Source: Hyphomicrobiaceae bacterium
GTDB taxonomy: Bacteria > Pseudomonadota > Alphaproteobacteria > Rhizobiales > Hyphomicrobiaceae
Reading direction: 5' to 3'
Assembly (NCBI GenBank): GCA_017353825.1
Contig: JAFMSC010000070.1
Coordinates: 1 to 12,843, forward strand
Length of the DNA stretch: 12,843 nt
Position 1 is the first letter of the stretch, and each line of letters begins with the position of its first letter. The notes below the pieces were generated by a model. The model saw only the letters and a program-made list of their open reading frames with translations. It was not told the origin of the DNA and did no database searches. Shown here piece after piece: positions 6,408 through 12,843 of the stretch. Position numbers and translations under genes: made by a program.

Positions 6408-6431
6408 GTTCGTGTTCGTGTTCGTGTTCGT
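6408..6431. repeat. GTTCGT hexanucleotide microsatellite, four units
   Basis: Four perfect GTTCGT units run from 6408 to 6431, 17 bp after the stop of the 199-residue gene and 184 bp before the SH3-domain gene. It lies in non-coding DNA. Slippage there could alter spacing in the untranslated region, but no promoter element was identified nearby. Confidence 0.8.
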
Positions 6432-6615
6432 CCTCTTGCGGCCTAAGTGCGGCTCTCGCCGGTGGCGAGCACGTGCATCAATTCCCCAAAGCAGCCGAAG
6501 TTTGGACTAGCCGACGCCGCATTTCCTGCCCATCTTTCGGCGGCAATGATTTGGATGCTGGATCAATCTATTGCGTTGCCGGCTTCCAAGACGATCTTCG
6601 CGAGCGCCATGCGCT

Positions 6616-7689
6616 ATGACTGCGGACAGCGCAACACAGAAATCGATTAGTCGAGCGGGCCGCGCTGCGAACACGTCGCGTGGAGACAGGGCGGGTTCAA
6701 GCAGGGCGGCTTCAAGCATGGCGGCGACAAGACAGGTCGGAGCCTCTTCCGAAACACGCGCACGCGAGGCCCCTACGCCGTTTTACGATCAGCTCATGGC
6801 CATGATTCACGCGACTGAGCTGGAAAACCACCGCGTGCTGCCAACCGACCGCGCGGTTGGCTCGGCTGGTGAGGGAGGCAGCATAGCTAATGATCGGCTG
6901 CGCACCCATCGCACGCGCTCCTACATAGCCGGCCTGGCCTTGGGTGCCGTGATCGGCGGTGTCATTTTTGCATGGGGCATCGGCCAGCGCCAGCCACCTG
7001 TGATCGCCCCCGACAATTTACTTGGCAGCGCCAGGACAACCGACGGGCCGGTGGAGGCACCCCTCGCCGCTGACGAGCGCGCCGCCTTGGGACCGGCCGG
7101 CGATGAGGGGAGGCAGACCACTCAGGGCGACATTGGGACAAGTCCCATAGCTGAACATTCCGAAGATGGGACGGTCGCCGTTCCCGTGGTTGAGCAGCCG
7201 ACCGAGAAACCCCGCTCTGCCACGGAGACTCCCGGCTCTGCCATGGAGACTCCCGGCTCTGCCATGGACACTCCCGGCTCTGCCATGGACACTCCCGGCT
7301 CTGCCATGGACACTCAAGGGGAGCGTGCCGCAAACGATCAGACATCGGCTGAGCCCATGCCTTCCGATCCAATTGCGCCGGCCATCGATCGAGGGACCAA
7401 GCGGCAGGTGCCACAGGATGAACCGTCGCCGCCGCCGCCCGCCGGCGAGGCCGGACCAACCATCGACGGAGCCGCCGACCCTGTTGCGATCCGTTCCGCC
7501 CGGACAACCTCCGGCGTAAACATGCGTGTCGGGCCGAGCAATGGCCAAGCCGTGCTTGTGGCTATTCCTGGAGGCAGCCGCGTGCAAGTCATCAATTGCC
7601 GGCAATGGTGTGAGGTGATCTTCGCCGGGCAGCGAGGGTGGGTCTACAAGGGCTTTATCGAAATGTCACCAGTCCCGCGCCAACCTTGA
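6616..7689 (+). CDS. Single-pass membrane protein with repeat stalk and C-terminal SH3 domain
   Basis: 357 residues from ATG 6616. The start is uncertain: no strong ribosome site is seen, and ATG 6718 or 6796 would also keep every domain. The first 100 residues are polar, with an Arg/Ser-rich part containing a 15-bp DNA duplication (6689-6718). A membrane helix, SYIAGLALGAVIGGVIFAWG, spans about 102-121. A long Pro/Glu/Ser/Thr-rich segment follows, holding five 7-residue units (199-233, consensus TPGSAMD shifted by one), then a bacterial SH3 domain at about 294-350 (VNMRVGPS...GWVYKGFIE) with Cys318 and Cys322 in INCRQWCEV. Such SH3 domains usually bind peptidoglycan or peptides. The layout suggests a cytoplasmic N-terminus, a flexible periplasmic stalk and a wall-facing SH3 head. 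This is inferred; the binding partner is unknown. Confidence 0.75.
   Translation: MTADSATQKSISRAGRAANTSRGDRAGSSRAASSMAATRQVGASSETRAREAPTPFYDQLMAMIHATELENHRVLPTDRAVGSAGEGGSIANDRLRTHRTRSYIAGLALGAVIGGVIFAWGIGQRQPPVIAPDNLLGSARTTDGPVEAPLAADERAALGPAGDEGRQTTQGDIGTSPIAEHSEDGTVAVPVVEQPTEKPRSATETPGSAMETPGSAMDTPGSAMDTPGSAMDTQGERAANDQTSAEPMPSDPIAPAIDRGTKRQVPQDEPSPPPPAGEAGPTIDGAADPVAIRSARTTSGVNMRVGPSNGQAVLVAIPGGSRVQVINCRQWCEVIFAGQRGWVYKGFIEMSPVPRQP
6689..6718 (+). repeat. 15-bp in-frame tandem duplication
   Basis: GGGCGGGTTCAAGCA (6689-6703) is followed directly by GGGCGGCTTCAAGCA (6704-6718), with one mismatch. In the SH3-protein frame they encode similar five-residue blocks in the Ser/Arg-rich N-terminus. 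The second copy ends on the A of the alternative start ATG 6718. Confidence 0.75.
7210..7314 (+). repeat. 21-bp in-frame tandem repeat, five units
   Basis: Units start at 7210 (degenerate), 7231, 7252, 7273 and 7294. Each encodes PGSAM followed by ET or DT; the first reads PRSATET. Units four and five are identical at the DNA level, and neighbours differ by one base, as expected for recent slippage or unequal exchange. The array lengthens the stalk between the membrane helix and the SH3 domain. Confidence 0.92.
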
Positions 7690-7938
7690 TCAGCCGCTTG
7701 CCGTCCCTTTACGTCATTATCTTCCCCGCCATCCTCCGACGCACTGGCAAATTCTGACGCACGCCGCCAATCTCACCGATCGGGTCTTGTTGGGGCCCTT
7801 GGATGCGACGTAGAGTAGCCGGGGTAGCGCTGCGATCCAGTCGTGACAGGTCTGGGGAGGCTGCCGGCGAGCCTGGTTGAAGTGGTTCGCCATGGGCGTG
7901 CGTTCAGTCGTTGCTACAAAACGGGGGAGTGTTGCGTC

Positions 7939-8121
7939 ATGTCTCTTGGCACGCGGAGTGCCAATAGTGGCACACCTCAAGTTGGCACCGTCGCAAGGTT
8001 CGTCGGGGCCGCCGCTCTGCGGCGGTGCGGCTTCAGCCACCATCGCCCTGCGGCCGACCGGGGGCTCGGGCTGCAGACGGCATCGAGCAAGCACGGCGTC
8101 GAGATGCTGGCCTGGGTTTAG
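7939..8121 (+). CDS. Candidate 60-residue ORF coupled to the ABC exporter
   Basis: ATG 7939 has a good ribosome site: GGGGGAG lies about 9 nt upstream. The 60-residue product is basic, with Ala/Arg/Gly-rich composition and one internal Cys, and is not recognised. Its TAG stop (8119-8121) overlaps an in-frame GTG of the exporter frame (8121-8123) as TAGTG, an arrangement used for translational coupling. The composition is ordinary for a chance frame in GC-rich DNA. If transcription starts near 7973 from the sigma-54-like site, this ATG would not be in the message. Confidence 0.22.
   Translation: MSLGTRSANSGTPQVGTVARFVGAAALRRCGFSHHRPAADRGLGLQTASSKHGVEMLAWV
7946..7964 (+). promoter_or_regulatory. 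Inverted repeat matching a sigma-54 promoter, upstream of the secretion operon
   Basis: TTGGCAC (7946-7952) and GTGCCAA (7958-7964) form a perfect 7-bp inverted repeat around GCGGA. The left part, TTGGCACG, equals the -24 consensus of sigma-54 (RpoN) promoters. The invariant GC of the -12 element is at 7960-7961, exactly 10 bp after the GG at 7948-7949, as required; the -12 core is GTGC instead of TTGC. Transcription would start near 7973, about 160 nt before the exporter start. The symmetry also permits a repressor operator. No activator site was identified. Confidence 0.35.
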
Positions 8122-8132
8122 TGGGGCGAGCT

Positions 8133-9911
8133 GTGCCCGATACCAAAGGGAGGCGCCAGGCGCCGCCAAGGCCCCGCAATCCGCTTGCTGCCGTGCTCGC
8201 GTCATGCCGCGCGGCATTCATCGGCATCGGCTTGGTCAGCGGCATCATCAACGTCCTCACGCTGACGAGCTCGGTCTTCATGATGCAGGTCTACGACCGA
8301 GTGCTCGGCAGCCAGAGCGTGCCTACGCTGGTCGCCCTGTCGGGCATCGCAGTCGCGGCTTACCTCTTCCAAGGTTGGCTCGATATCCTCCGCGGGCGCG
8401 TATTGGCGCTCATCGGCGAGCGCGTTGATGCGGAAGTCGGCCCCAAGGTCCACGCCGCGGTCACCGACCTGCCGCTGCGCCGACAAGAGGCCAACCGAGA
8501 GGCGCTGCAGCCGTTCCGGCAGCTCGAAGCCGTGCGCGGCTTTCTGAGCGGGGCCGGTCCCGTCGCGCTGTTCGACATGCCGTGGATGCCGATCTACCTC
8601 CTGATTTGCTTTCTGCTCCACCCCTTGGTCGGGCTGCTGACGCTGGCCGGCGCGTTGGTCCTCGTGTGTCTCACCCTACTCACTGAGGTCAAGAGCAAGG
8701 CTCCGGCGAGCGCCGCCCTGGAGGCTCAATCGGAACGCAATGCGGCGGCGGACGCGGCCCAGCGCGGTGCCGAGGCCGTGCGCGCCATGGGCATGCTGCC
8801 GGCCCTGGCTGCACGCTGGCAGAAGGCACACGAGGGCTATCTGCTGGCGCAGCGCCGCGCGAACTACGTGGTCGGCGGTCTGTCCGCGACGGCCAAGATG
8901 CTGCGCCTCGTCCTGCAGTCGGCGCTGCTGGGGTTGGGTGGCTTCCTCGCCATCCGCGGGCAGATCTCATCGGGGTCGATCATCGCGGGGTCGATCATCG
9001 GCTCTCGTGCCCTGGCCCCTGTCGACCAGGCGATCGCCAGCTGGAGGGCCTTTGTCGCCGCCAGGCAGGGCTATCAGCGGCTCAACGCGCTGCTAACGCT
9101 CTTTCCCGATCAGCAGAAGTCCTTTGTGCTGCCGCCGCCCACCAAGACGCTGGTTGTCGAGGATCTCGTCGTTGCCGCGCCCGGCTCCGCCGGGCCGATC
9201 GTGAGGCGCGTATCACTCAAGCTTGAGGCCGGACAGGCCCTTGGCATCATCGGCCCCTCGGCCTCGGGGAAGTCAACGCTGGCGCGCGCGCTCGTCGGTG
9301 TGTGGCCGCCGCGAAACGGTGCGGTCATGCTCGACGGTGCCGCGCTCGATCAGTGGTCGCCTGAGGCGATCGGCCCGTCAATCGGGTATCTGCCGCAGGA
9401 CATGCAACTGTTCGACGGTACCGTGGCGGAGAACATCGCCCGCTTCAACCCTGAAGTCGACAGCGCCGGCGTGATCGATGCGGCGAAGGCAGCCGCTTTC
9501 CATGAGCAGGTGCTGTCGCTGTCAGACGGCTACAACACGCGGGTTGGGTTGGCAGGGGCGCAGCTTTCGATGGGACAGAAGCAGCGGCTCGGGCTGGCGC
9601 GAGCCCTCTACGGGAAGCCGTTCCTCGTGGTGCTGGACGAACCCAACTCCAACCTCGATGCCGAAGGCGAAGCGGCGGTGAGCGCTGCCATCGCTGGGCT
9701 CAAGGGGAGGGGCGCGATTGCCGTCGTAATTGCGCACCGGCCCAGCGCAATTGCCGCAGTCGATCTGATCCTGGTCATGAGACAGGGCGAGGCTGTCGCG
9801 TTCGGACCCAAGGAGAAGGTGCTTGCAAAGACGGTACAGAACGCCCACCAGCTCCTTGCCCGATCACGTGAGCGCGTCGGCGGCGGCCCGGCCGGCGGGA
9901 GCGGCGTATAA
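8133..9911 (+). CDS. Type I secretion ABC exporter, PrtD family (permease-ATPase)
   Basis: The inner-membrane motor of a type I secretion system, a fused membrane and ATPase half-transporter acting as a homodimer. It is 592 residues from GTG 8133; the in-frame GTGs at 8121 (overlapping an upstream stop) and 8025 are alternatives, and none has a strong ribosome site. Residues about 22-295 form the membrane domain, opening with the family-typical NPLAAVLASCRAAFIGIGL and containing FDMPWMPIYLLICFLLHP. The ATPase domain shows Walker A GPSASGKST (374-382), a Q-loop Gln (422), signature LSMGQ (478-482; LSAGQ or LSGGQ is usual), Walker B LVVLDEP with Asp512 and Glu513, and a switch His (535). All catalytic residues are intact. 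There is no N-terminal C39 peptidase domain. PrtD-type exporters move unprocessed RTX-like proteins with a C-terminal signal. The adaptor gene overlaps its 3' end. Confidence 0.93.
   Translation: MPDTKGRRQAPPRPRNPLAAVLASCRAAFIGIGLVSGIINVLTLTSSVFMMQVYDRVLGSQSVPTLVALSGIAVAAYLFQGWLDILRGRVLALIGERVDAEVGPKVHAAVTDLPLRRQEANREALQPFRQLEAVRGFLSGAGPVALFDMPWMPIYLLICFLLHPLVGLLTLAGALVLVCLTLLTEVKSKAPASAALEAQSERNAAADAAQRGAEAVRAMGMLPALAARWQKAHEGYLLAQRRANYVVGGLSATAKMLRLVLQSALLGLGGFLAIRGQISSGSIIAGSIIGSRALAPVDQAIASWRAFVAARQGYQRLNALLTLFPDQQKSFVLPPPTKTLVVEDLVVAAPGSAGPIVRRVSLKLEAGQALGIIGPSASGKSTLARALVGVWPPRNGAVMLDGAALDQWSPEAIGPSIGYLPQDMQLFDGTVAENIARFNPEVDSAGVIDAAKAAAFHEQVLSLSDGYNTRVGLAGAQLSMGQKQRLGLARALYGKPFLVVLDEPNSNLDAEGEAAVSAAIAGLKGRGAIAVVIAHRPSAIAAVDLILVMRQGEAVAFGPKEKVLAKTVQNAHQLLARSRERVGGGPAGGSGV
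8971..9000 (+). repeat. Perfect 15-bp tandem duplication inside the exporter gene
   Basis: CGGGGTCGATCATCG occurs at 8971-8985 and again at 8986-9000 without mismatch, encoding a repeated GSII motif in a membrane helix near GQISSGSIIAGSIIG. From memory the equivalent segment in PrtD relatives (GQITPGAMIAASIIMG) has the same length, so the repeat probably did not add residues. Confidence 0.85.
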
Positions 9912-11205
9912 GGGCCCAGTGGGCTCAATCCGGCGCAATCTTCGCGCCGCGCTCTGGGTCGTGCTACTGCTCGGCGGAACGGCCTTAGTCTGCAGCATCT
10001 CCGTTCCACTCGAGGGCGCAGTCGTCAGCGCCGGCCTGGTCGTCGTCGAGTCCAACCTCCGCAAGGTTCAGCATCCGACGGGTGGCGTCGTCGCCGAGCT
10101 AAACGTGCGCGAGGGTCAACGGGTGGAGGCCGGCGAAGTCCTGATACGATTGGACGACACGACGACCCGGGCCAATCTCGGGATCGTACTCAACGAGCTG
10201 ACCGCGCTCCGCGCGCGGCTCGCCCGCCTGTGGGCGGAAAGGGATGGCCAGGAGGAGCCCGCCTTTCCGACTGATCTCTTGGAACGGGCCGGCAGGGAGC
10301 GTGACATCAGCCAAGCACTGGGAGGCGAGCGCGCCCTGTTCAGGACCCGCGCCAATACCAGGAACGGTCAGAAGCAGCAGCTTGGAGAGCAGATCAAGCA
10401 ACTCAAAGACGAGATCACTGGACTGAGCGAGCAGAAGGAGTCAGTCGCAAAGCAGCTGGTGATCGCTTACGAGGAGCTCGGAGTCCTGACCGACCTGTTC
10501 GATCGGGGGCTCGTCCAGAAGCCGCGGGTCACCACACTGCAGCGCGAGGTTCTCGCCAAGGAAGGCAGCGTCGGCGAGATCAAGGCCAAGGTGGCCCAAT
10601 CGCTGGGGAAGATCGCGGAGATCGAGCTGCAGATCCTGCAGCTCGATCGCGAGCTCGCGAACGATGTGGCCAAGGAGATCCGCGAGGTCGAGACCAAGAT
10701 CGCTGAGCTTGGAGAGCGCAAGACGGCGGCCGAGGATCAACTCATGCGCATCGACATCCGGGCGCCCATCTCCGGCATGGTGCATCAGCTCAATGTGCAC
10801 ACGGTGGGCGGCGTGATCTCCCCGTCGGAACCTATCATGATGGTGGTGCCGGCGGCCGACAACCTGATCGTCGAAGTGCACATCAACCCCCGCGATATCG
10901 ACCGGCTGCAGATCGGCCAGGAAACGCGCATCCGCTTCTCCGCGTTCAATCAGCGCACGACGCCTGAGGTGAGGGGCACGGTGTTTCGGATTGCGGGGGA
11001 TTTGATCCGGGAGCCGCAGACGGACGTTGCCTACTATACCGCCGGCATCAGGGTAGATCCCGGCGAGTTGGCCAAGCTCAAGGACTTGAAGCTGTTGCCC
11101 GGCATGCCCGCCGAAGCCTACATCAAGACCGGAGCGCGCACGCTTGCGAACTATCTTCTCAAGCCATTGCTCGATCAGGTGCAGCGAGCGCTGCGCGAGG
11201 ATTAG
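9868..11205 (+). CDS. HlyD-family periplasmic adaptor of type I secretion
   Basis: The membrane-fusion (adaptor) subunit that links the ABC exporter to an outer-membrane channel. It is 445 residues from GTG 9868, which overlaps the exporter gene by 44 bp; TTG 9823 and GTG 9919 are alternatives, so the exact start is uncertain, but the overlap indicates one operon. One membrane helix (about 27-45, AALWVVLLLGGTALVC) follows a short cytoplasmic N-terminus. A biotinyl-lipoyl-like half motif comes next (HPTGGVVAELNVREGQRV). A long coiled coil fills about 110-300, with many Glu/Lys/Gln heptads. The second half motif is RAPISGMVHQL, and a beta-barrel region (ADNLIVEVHINPRDIDRL) and C-terminal GMPAEAYIKTG...LLKPL complete the family pattern. 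Length is normal for PrtE/HlyD-type adaptors. The outer-membrane TolC-like partner is not in the window. Confidence 0.93.
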   Translation: MSASAAARPAGAAYKGPVGSIRRNLRAALWVVLLLGGTALVCSISVPLEGAVVSAGLVVVESNLRKVQHPTGGVVAELNVREGQRVEAGEVLIRLDDTTTRANLGIVLNELTALRARLARLWAERDGQEEPAFPTDLLERAGRERDISQALGGERALFRTRANTRNGQKQQLGEQIKQLKDEITGLSEQKESVAKQLVIAYEELGVLTDLFDRGLVQKPRVTTLQREVLAKEGSVGEIKAKVAQSLGKIAEIELQILQLDRELANDVAKEIREVETKIAELGERKTAAEDQLMRIDIRAPISGMVHQLNVHTVGGVISPSEPIMMVVPAADNLIVEVHINPRDIDRLQIGQETRIRFSAFNQRTTPEVRGTVFRIAGDLIREPQTDVAYYTAGIRVDPGELAKLKDLKLLPGMPAEAYIKTGARTLANYLLKPLLDQVQRALRED

Positions 11206-11621
11206 TAGCCCAATTGCGCAGAAGTGCAGAATCGATGGTCGCGATCAAATGCGATCAATGACTTATGCGGAAAGTCGGCACTGCAGAGTCTGCGCCGAGG
11301 GTCGGCGGATATTGAAGGCAAGACTGCGGGTCGACGGGACAGGCGGACCGACCGTCAGTGGCAACCAAATGTCGATGCGCGCAAGCGTGATTGAGGTAGA
11401 TGCCTCGAAGACCTTGGCCAACGGCGACGCAGCCGTGGAGGCCATCAGGAAGTTGGTTTCTCGCGGGTCGCGGCGGGAGAGATCGATCGCGCACATCGGC
11501 CTCATCGATATTTGGCGCCGCGGACGAGCCCCTGCGCGTTCCGATGCCGGGAGCGCCAACCCGTCCGCGGCCAAAAGCTTGACGCGAGCCCTGCTACTCC
11601 ACGTCGAACGGCGCGACATGA
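11206..11621. other. Intergenic region between convergent genes
   Basis: About 415 bp between the stop of the adaptor gene (plus) and the stop of the racemase-family gene (minus). Frames are open on both strands (for example 11144-11653 plus and 11263-11751 minus), but neither has a ribosome site or recognisable content, and both run into neighbouring genes. The plus frame has one gene-like stretch at about 11370-11520 (SVIEVDASKTLANGDAAVEA), so a decayed gene fragment is possible. I found no terminator hairpin with a T tract for either gene. Confidence 0.5.
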
Positions 11622-12722
11622 TCAGGGCGAGCCGCGGTCCAGCACGTCGTTGATGGCGCGCGTAAAGGTGAGACCGAGGCCTGGCTGGGTCGGCACCGTC
11701 ATCTCGCTCTTCATCGGCAGCGGCGGGCTGTCGAACAGCATCCGCGTCCACGGCATGTACTCGATGACGTGGCCGTTGGGGATGGCTGCGATGAGGTGCA
11801 CGTGGACCTCCGGGATCAGATGCGAAACGACCGGCAGGTTAAAGGCCTCCGCCATTCCGGCAACCTTCATCCACTGCGTGATGCCGCCGACGCGCAGCAG
11901 ATCGATCATGACGATGTCGACCGAGCGCGCTTCCAGCATCTGCCGGAAGGGCGATATGCCGTAAACGTACTCGCCGCCGGCGATCGGCGTCTTGAGCTTT
12001 GCGGCCACGCGGGCAATGCCCGCGTAGTCGTCGCAGGTGGTGACATCCTCCAACCAGTGCAGGTGGTAGGGCTCTAGGCGCTCGCCGATGCTGAAGGCCT
12101 CGAACACGCTCCAGCGCTGGTTTATGTCGCACATCAGGCGGATCTCAGGCCCGATGGCCTCGCGGATGCGGCGGATGCGGTCGACCTCGACCTCGGCGAC
12201 GGTGCCGCCAGGCAGCGCAAGCTGGGTCTTCATGGCGGTCCAGCCGCGCTCGACCAGGCGTCCGGCCGCGGTGACGACCTCGTTGAGCGACAGCGTACGC
12301 ATGAGGGCGCCGCTGGCGTAGGCTGGCGCGCGATCACGAAAACCGCCGAGCAACGTGGTGACTGGTACGCCCAAGAGTTTGCCGCGGATGTCCCAGAGCG
12401 CGGTGTCGATGGCCGACAGCGCCAGCGTGAAGACGCCGCCGGGGCCGGAGGTTCCGGCGGCCTGCCGTAGCTTGTCGGCGACGCGCTCCGTGAGGCGGGG
12501 GTCGTCACCTACGATCAAGGCACCGAGCTCCTCCACGGCCGCCTTCAGCGCGCCGGTCATCGCGGCGCCGAAGAAGGTGACCCCCACACCCTCGATGCCG
12601 TCCCTGGTGACGACCTTGACCGCTACAATGTCACGCGTGGCTCCGGGCACAACCTTGCCATCGGCGAGCGGCTCATCGGCCGGCAGGCGCACGATATGTG
12701 CGCGGACACGTTCGATCCGCAT
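11622..12722 (-). CDS. Mandelate racemase/muconate lactonizing enzyme family protein
   Basis: A 366-residue cytosolic enzyme of the enolase superfamily, which abstracts a proton next to a carboxylate using Mg2+; members are racemases, cycloisomerases or sugar-acid dehydratases. The N-terminal capping domain is about 1-120 and the barrel about 125-355. Metal ligands are Asp199 (CDIN), Glu225 (WLEDV) and Glu251 (GGEY). Asp274 (MIDLLRVGG) and His301 (VVSHLIPE) correspond to the Asp-His dyad of mandelate racemase. The second-strand KxK motif reads Lys165-Thr-Gln167, so only the first Lys is kept. Length is normal. ATG 12722 is supported by GGGGAG 8 nt upstream; an upstream extension to 12809 lacks family character. 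The substrate cannot be assigned and no pathway neighbours are visible. It is convergent with the secretion operon. Confidence 0.92.
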   Translation of the reverse strand: MRIERVRAHIVRLPADEPLADGKVVPGATRDIVAVKVVTRDGIEGVGVTFFGAAMTGALKAAVEELGALIVGDDPRLTERVADKLRQAAGTSGPGGVFTLALSAIDTALWDIRGKLLGVPVTTLLGGFRDRAPAYASGALMRTLSLNEVVTAAGRLVERGWTAMKTQLALPGGTVAEVEVDRIRRIREAIGPEIRLMCDINQRWSVFEAFSIGERLEPYHLHWLEDVTTCDDYAGIARVAAKLKTPIAGGEYVYGISPFRQMLEARSVDIVMIDLLRVGGITQWMKVAGMAEAFNLPVVSHLIPEVHVHLIAAIPNGHVIEYMPWTRMLFDSPPLPMKSEMTVPTQPGLGLTFTRAINDVLDRGSP

Positions 12723-12732
12723 GGTCTTCGCT

Positions 12733-12761
12733 CCCCAATAACTACTGCTGGGGTAACTACT
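12733..12761 (-). promoter_or_regulatory. Direct repeats and RBS-masking hairpin before the racemase-family gene
   Basis: On the plus strand TAACTACT occurs at 12739-12746 and 12754-12761, 15 bp apart. CCCCA (12733-12737) and TGGGG (12749-12753) can pair across 11 nt. In the minus-strand transcript the GGGGAG ribosome site of the gene lies in this stem. The direct repeats could bind a regulator and the stem could limit translation. Both are suggestions from sequence alone. Confidence 0.3.
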
Positions 12762-12843
12762 CATCCCCTGTTGCCCACACAAGGGCCGTGAACAATCGTT
12801 TGACAACATAGAGACTCACGCCTAGGCTGCCACCCCATGTGAT

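Larger units (their letters stand above)
7690..8132. other. Intergenic region upstream of the type I secretion operon
   Basis: About 440 bp between the SH3-domain gene and the ABC exporter. It contains a perfect inverted repeat that fits a sigma-54 promoter (7946-7964) and a possible 60-codon ORF (7939-8121), both listed separately. Other TGGCAC copies occur at about 7969 and 7982, but without correctly spaced -12 elements. A long minus-strand frame (7717-8217) is not recognisable and overlaps the exporter start; I do not call it. Confidence 0.5.

Noticed and set aside
7968..7998. Additional TGGCAC copies as further sigma-54 sites
   Set aside because: Neither has a GC at the required 10-bp distance from the GG.
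7717..8217. 166-codon minus-strand frame upstream of the exporter
   Set aside because: It overlaps the exporter start, has no recognisable domain, and I could not match it to a transposase or other family.
11144..11653. 169-codon plus-strand frame after the adaptor gene
   Set aside because: It begins inside the adaptor gene in another frame, lacks a ribosome site and overlaps the end of the convergent gene; at most a decayed fragment.

Overview
The window is GC-rich DNA (roughly two thirds GC by eye) with strong G/C preference at third codon positions. The gene content is typical of an alphaproteobacterium, most likely Hyphomicrobiales (a Bradyrhizobium/Rhodoplanes-like lineage). Pointers are a PrtD-type ABC exporter with its HlyD-family adaptor, an ExoI-like thermonuclease with a Cys-Pro-Ile-Lys-Gly C-terminal module, and a 57-residue helical protein of a kind common in rhizobial genomes. 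This placement rests on family knowledge; there is no rRNA or other marker gene. I found no rRNA, tRNA, insertion sequence or CRISPR array.

Layout. 1-2724 (+): a secreted protein of unknown function with a weak lysozyme-like motif (57-1232), a small secreted protein with two cysteines (1425-1847), and a HAD phosphatase (2089-2724). 2725-3257 is mostly non-coding and lower in GC; it holds 11-bp tandem repeats, a strong ribosome site in front of an 18-codon ORF, and a possible minus-strand gene with a CX2CX8CX2C pattern. 3258-4634 (+) encodes the most unusual protein here: seven 11-residue amphipathic repeats, then three membrane helices, then a complete thermonuclease domain and a Cys-rich tail. 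A two-helix membrane protein (4716-4943) follows. 5243-5416 (-) encodes the 57-residue protein. 5792-6391 (+) is an unrecognised cytosolic protein, and 6616-7689 (+) a single-pass membrane protein with a Pro/Ser/Thr-rich repeat stalk and a C-terminal bacterial SH3 domain.

8133-11205 (+) is a two-gene type I secretion operon (ABC exporter plus overlapping adaptor). No TolC-like outer-membrane gene or RTX-type substrate is visible, so this is a partial system whose partners must be elsewhere. A perfect inverted repeat upstream (7946-7964) also fits a sigma-54 promoter. 11622-12722 (-) is an enolase-superfamily (mandelate racemase-type) enzyme converging on the secretion operon.

Functionally the window is envelope- and secretion-biased: at least two exported proteins, three membrane-anchored proteins and an exporter. 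A second theme is short tandem duplications, many of them in frame, at eight or more places. I do not see a complete, clearly new multi-gene system. The repeat-tethered membrane nuclease is the best candidate for something undescribed.
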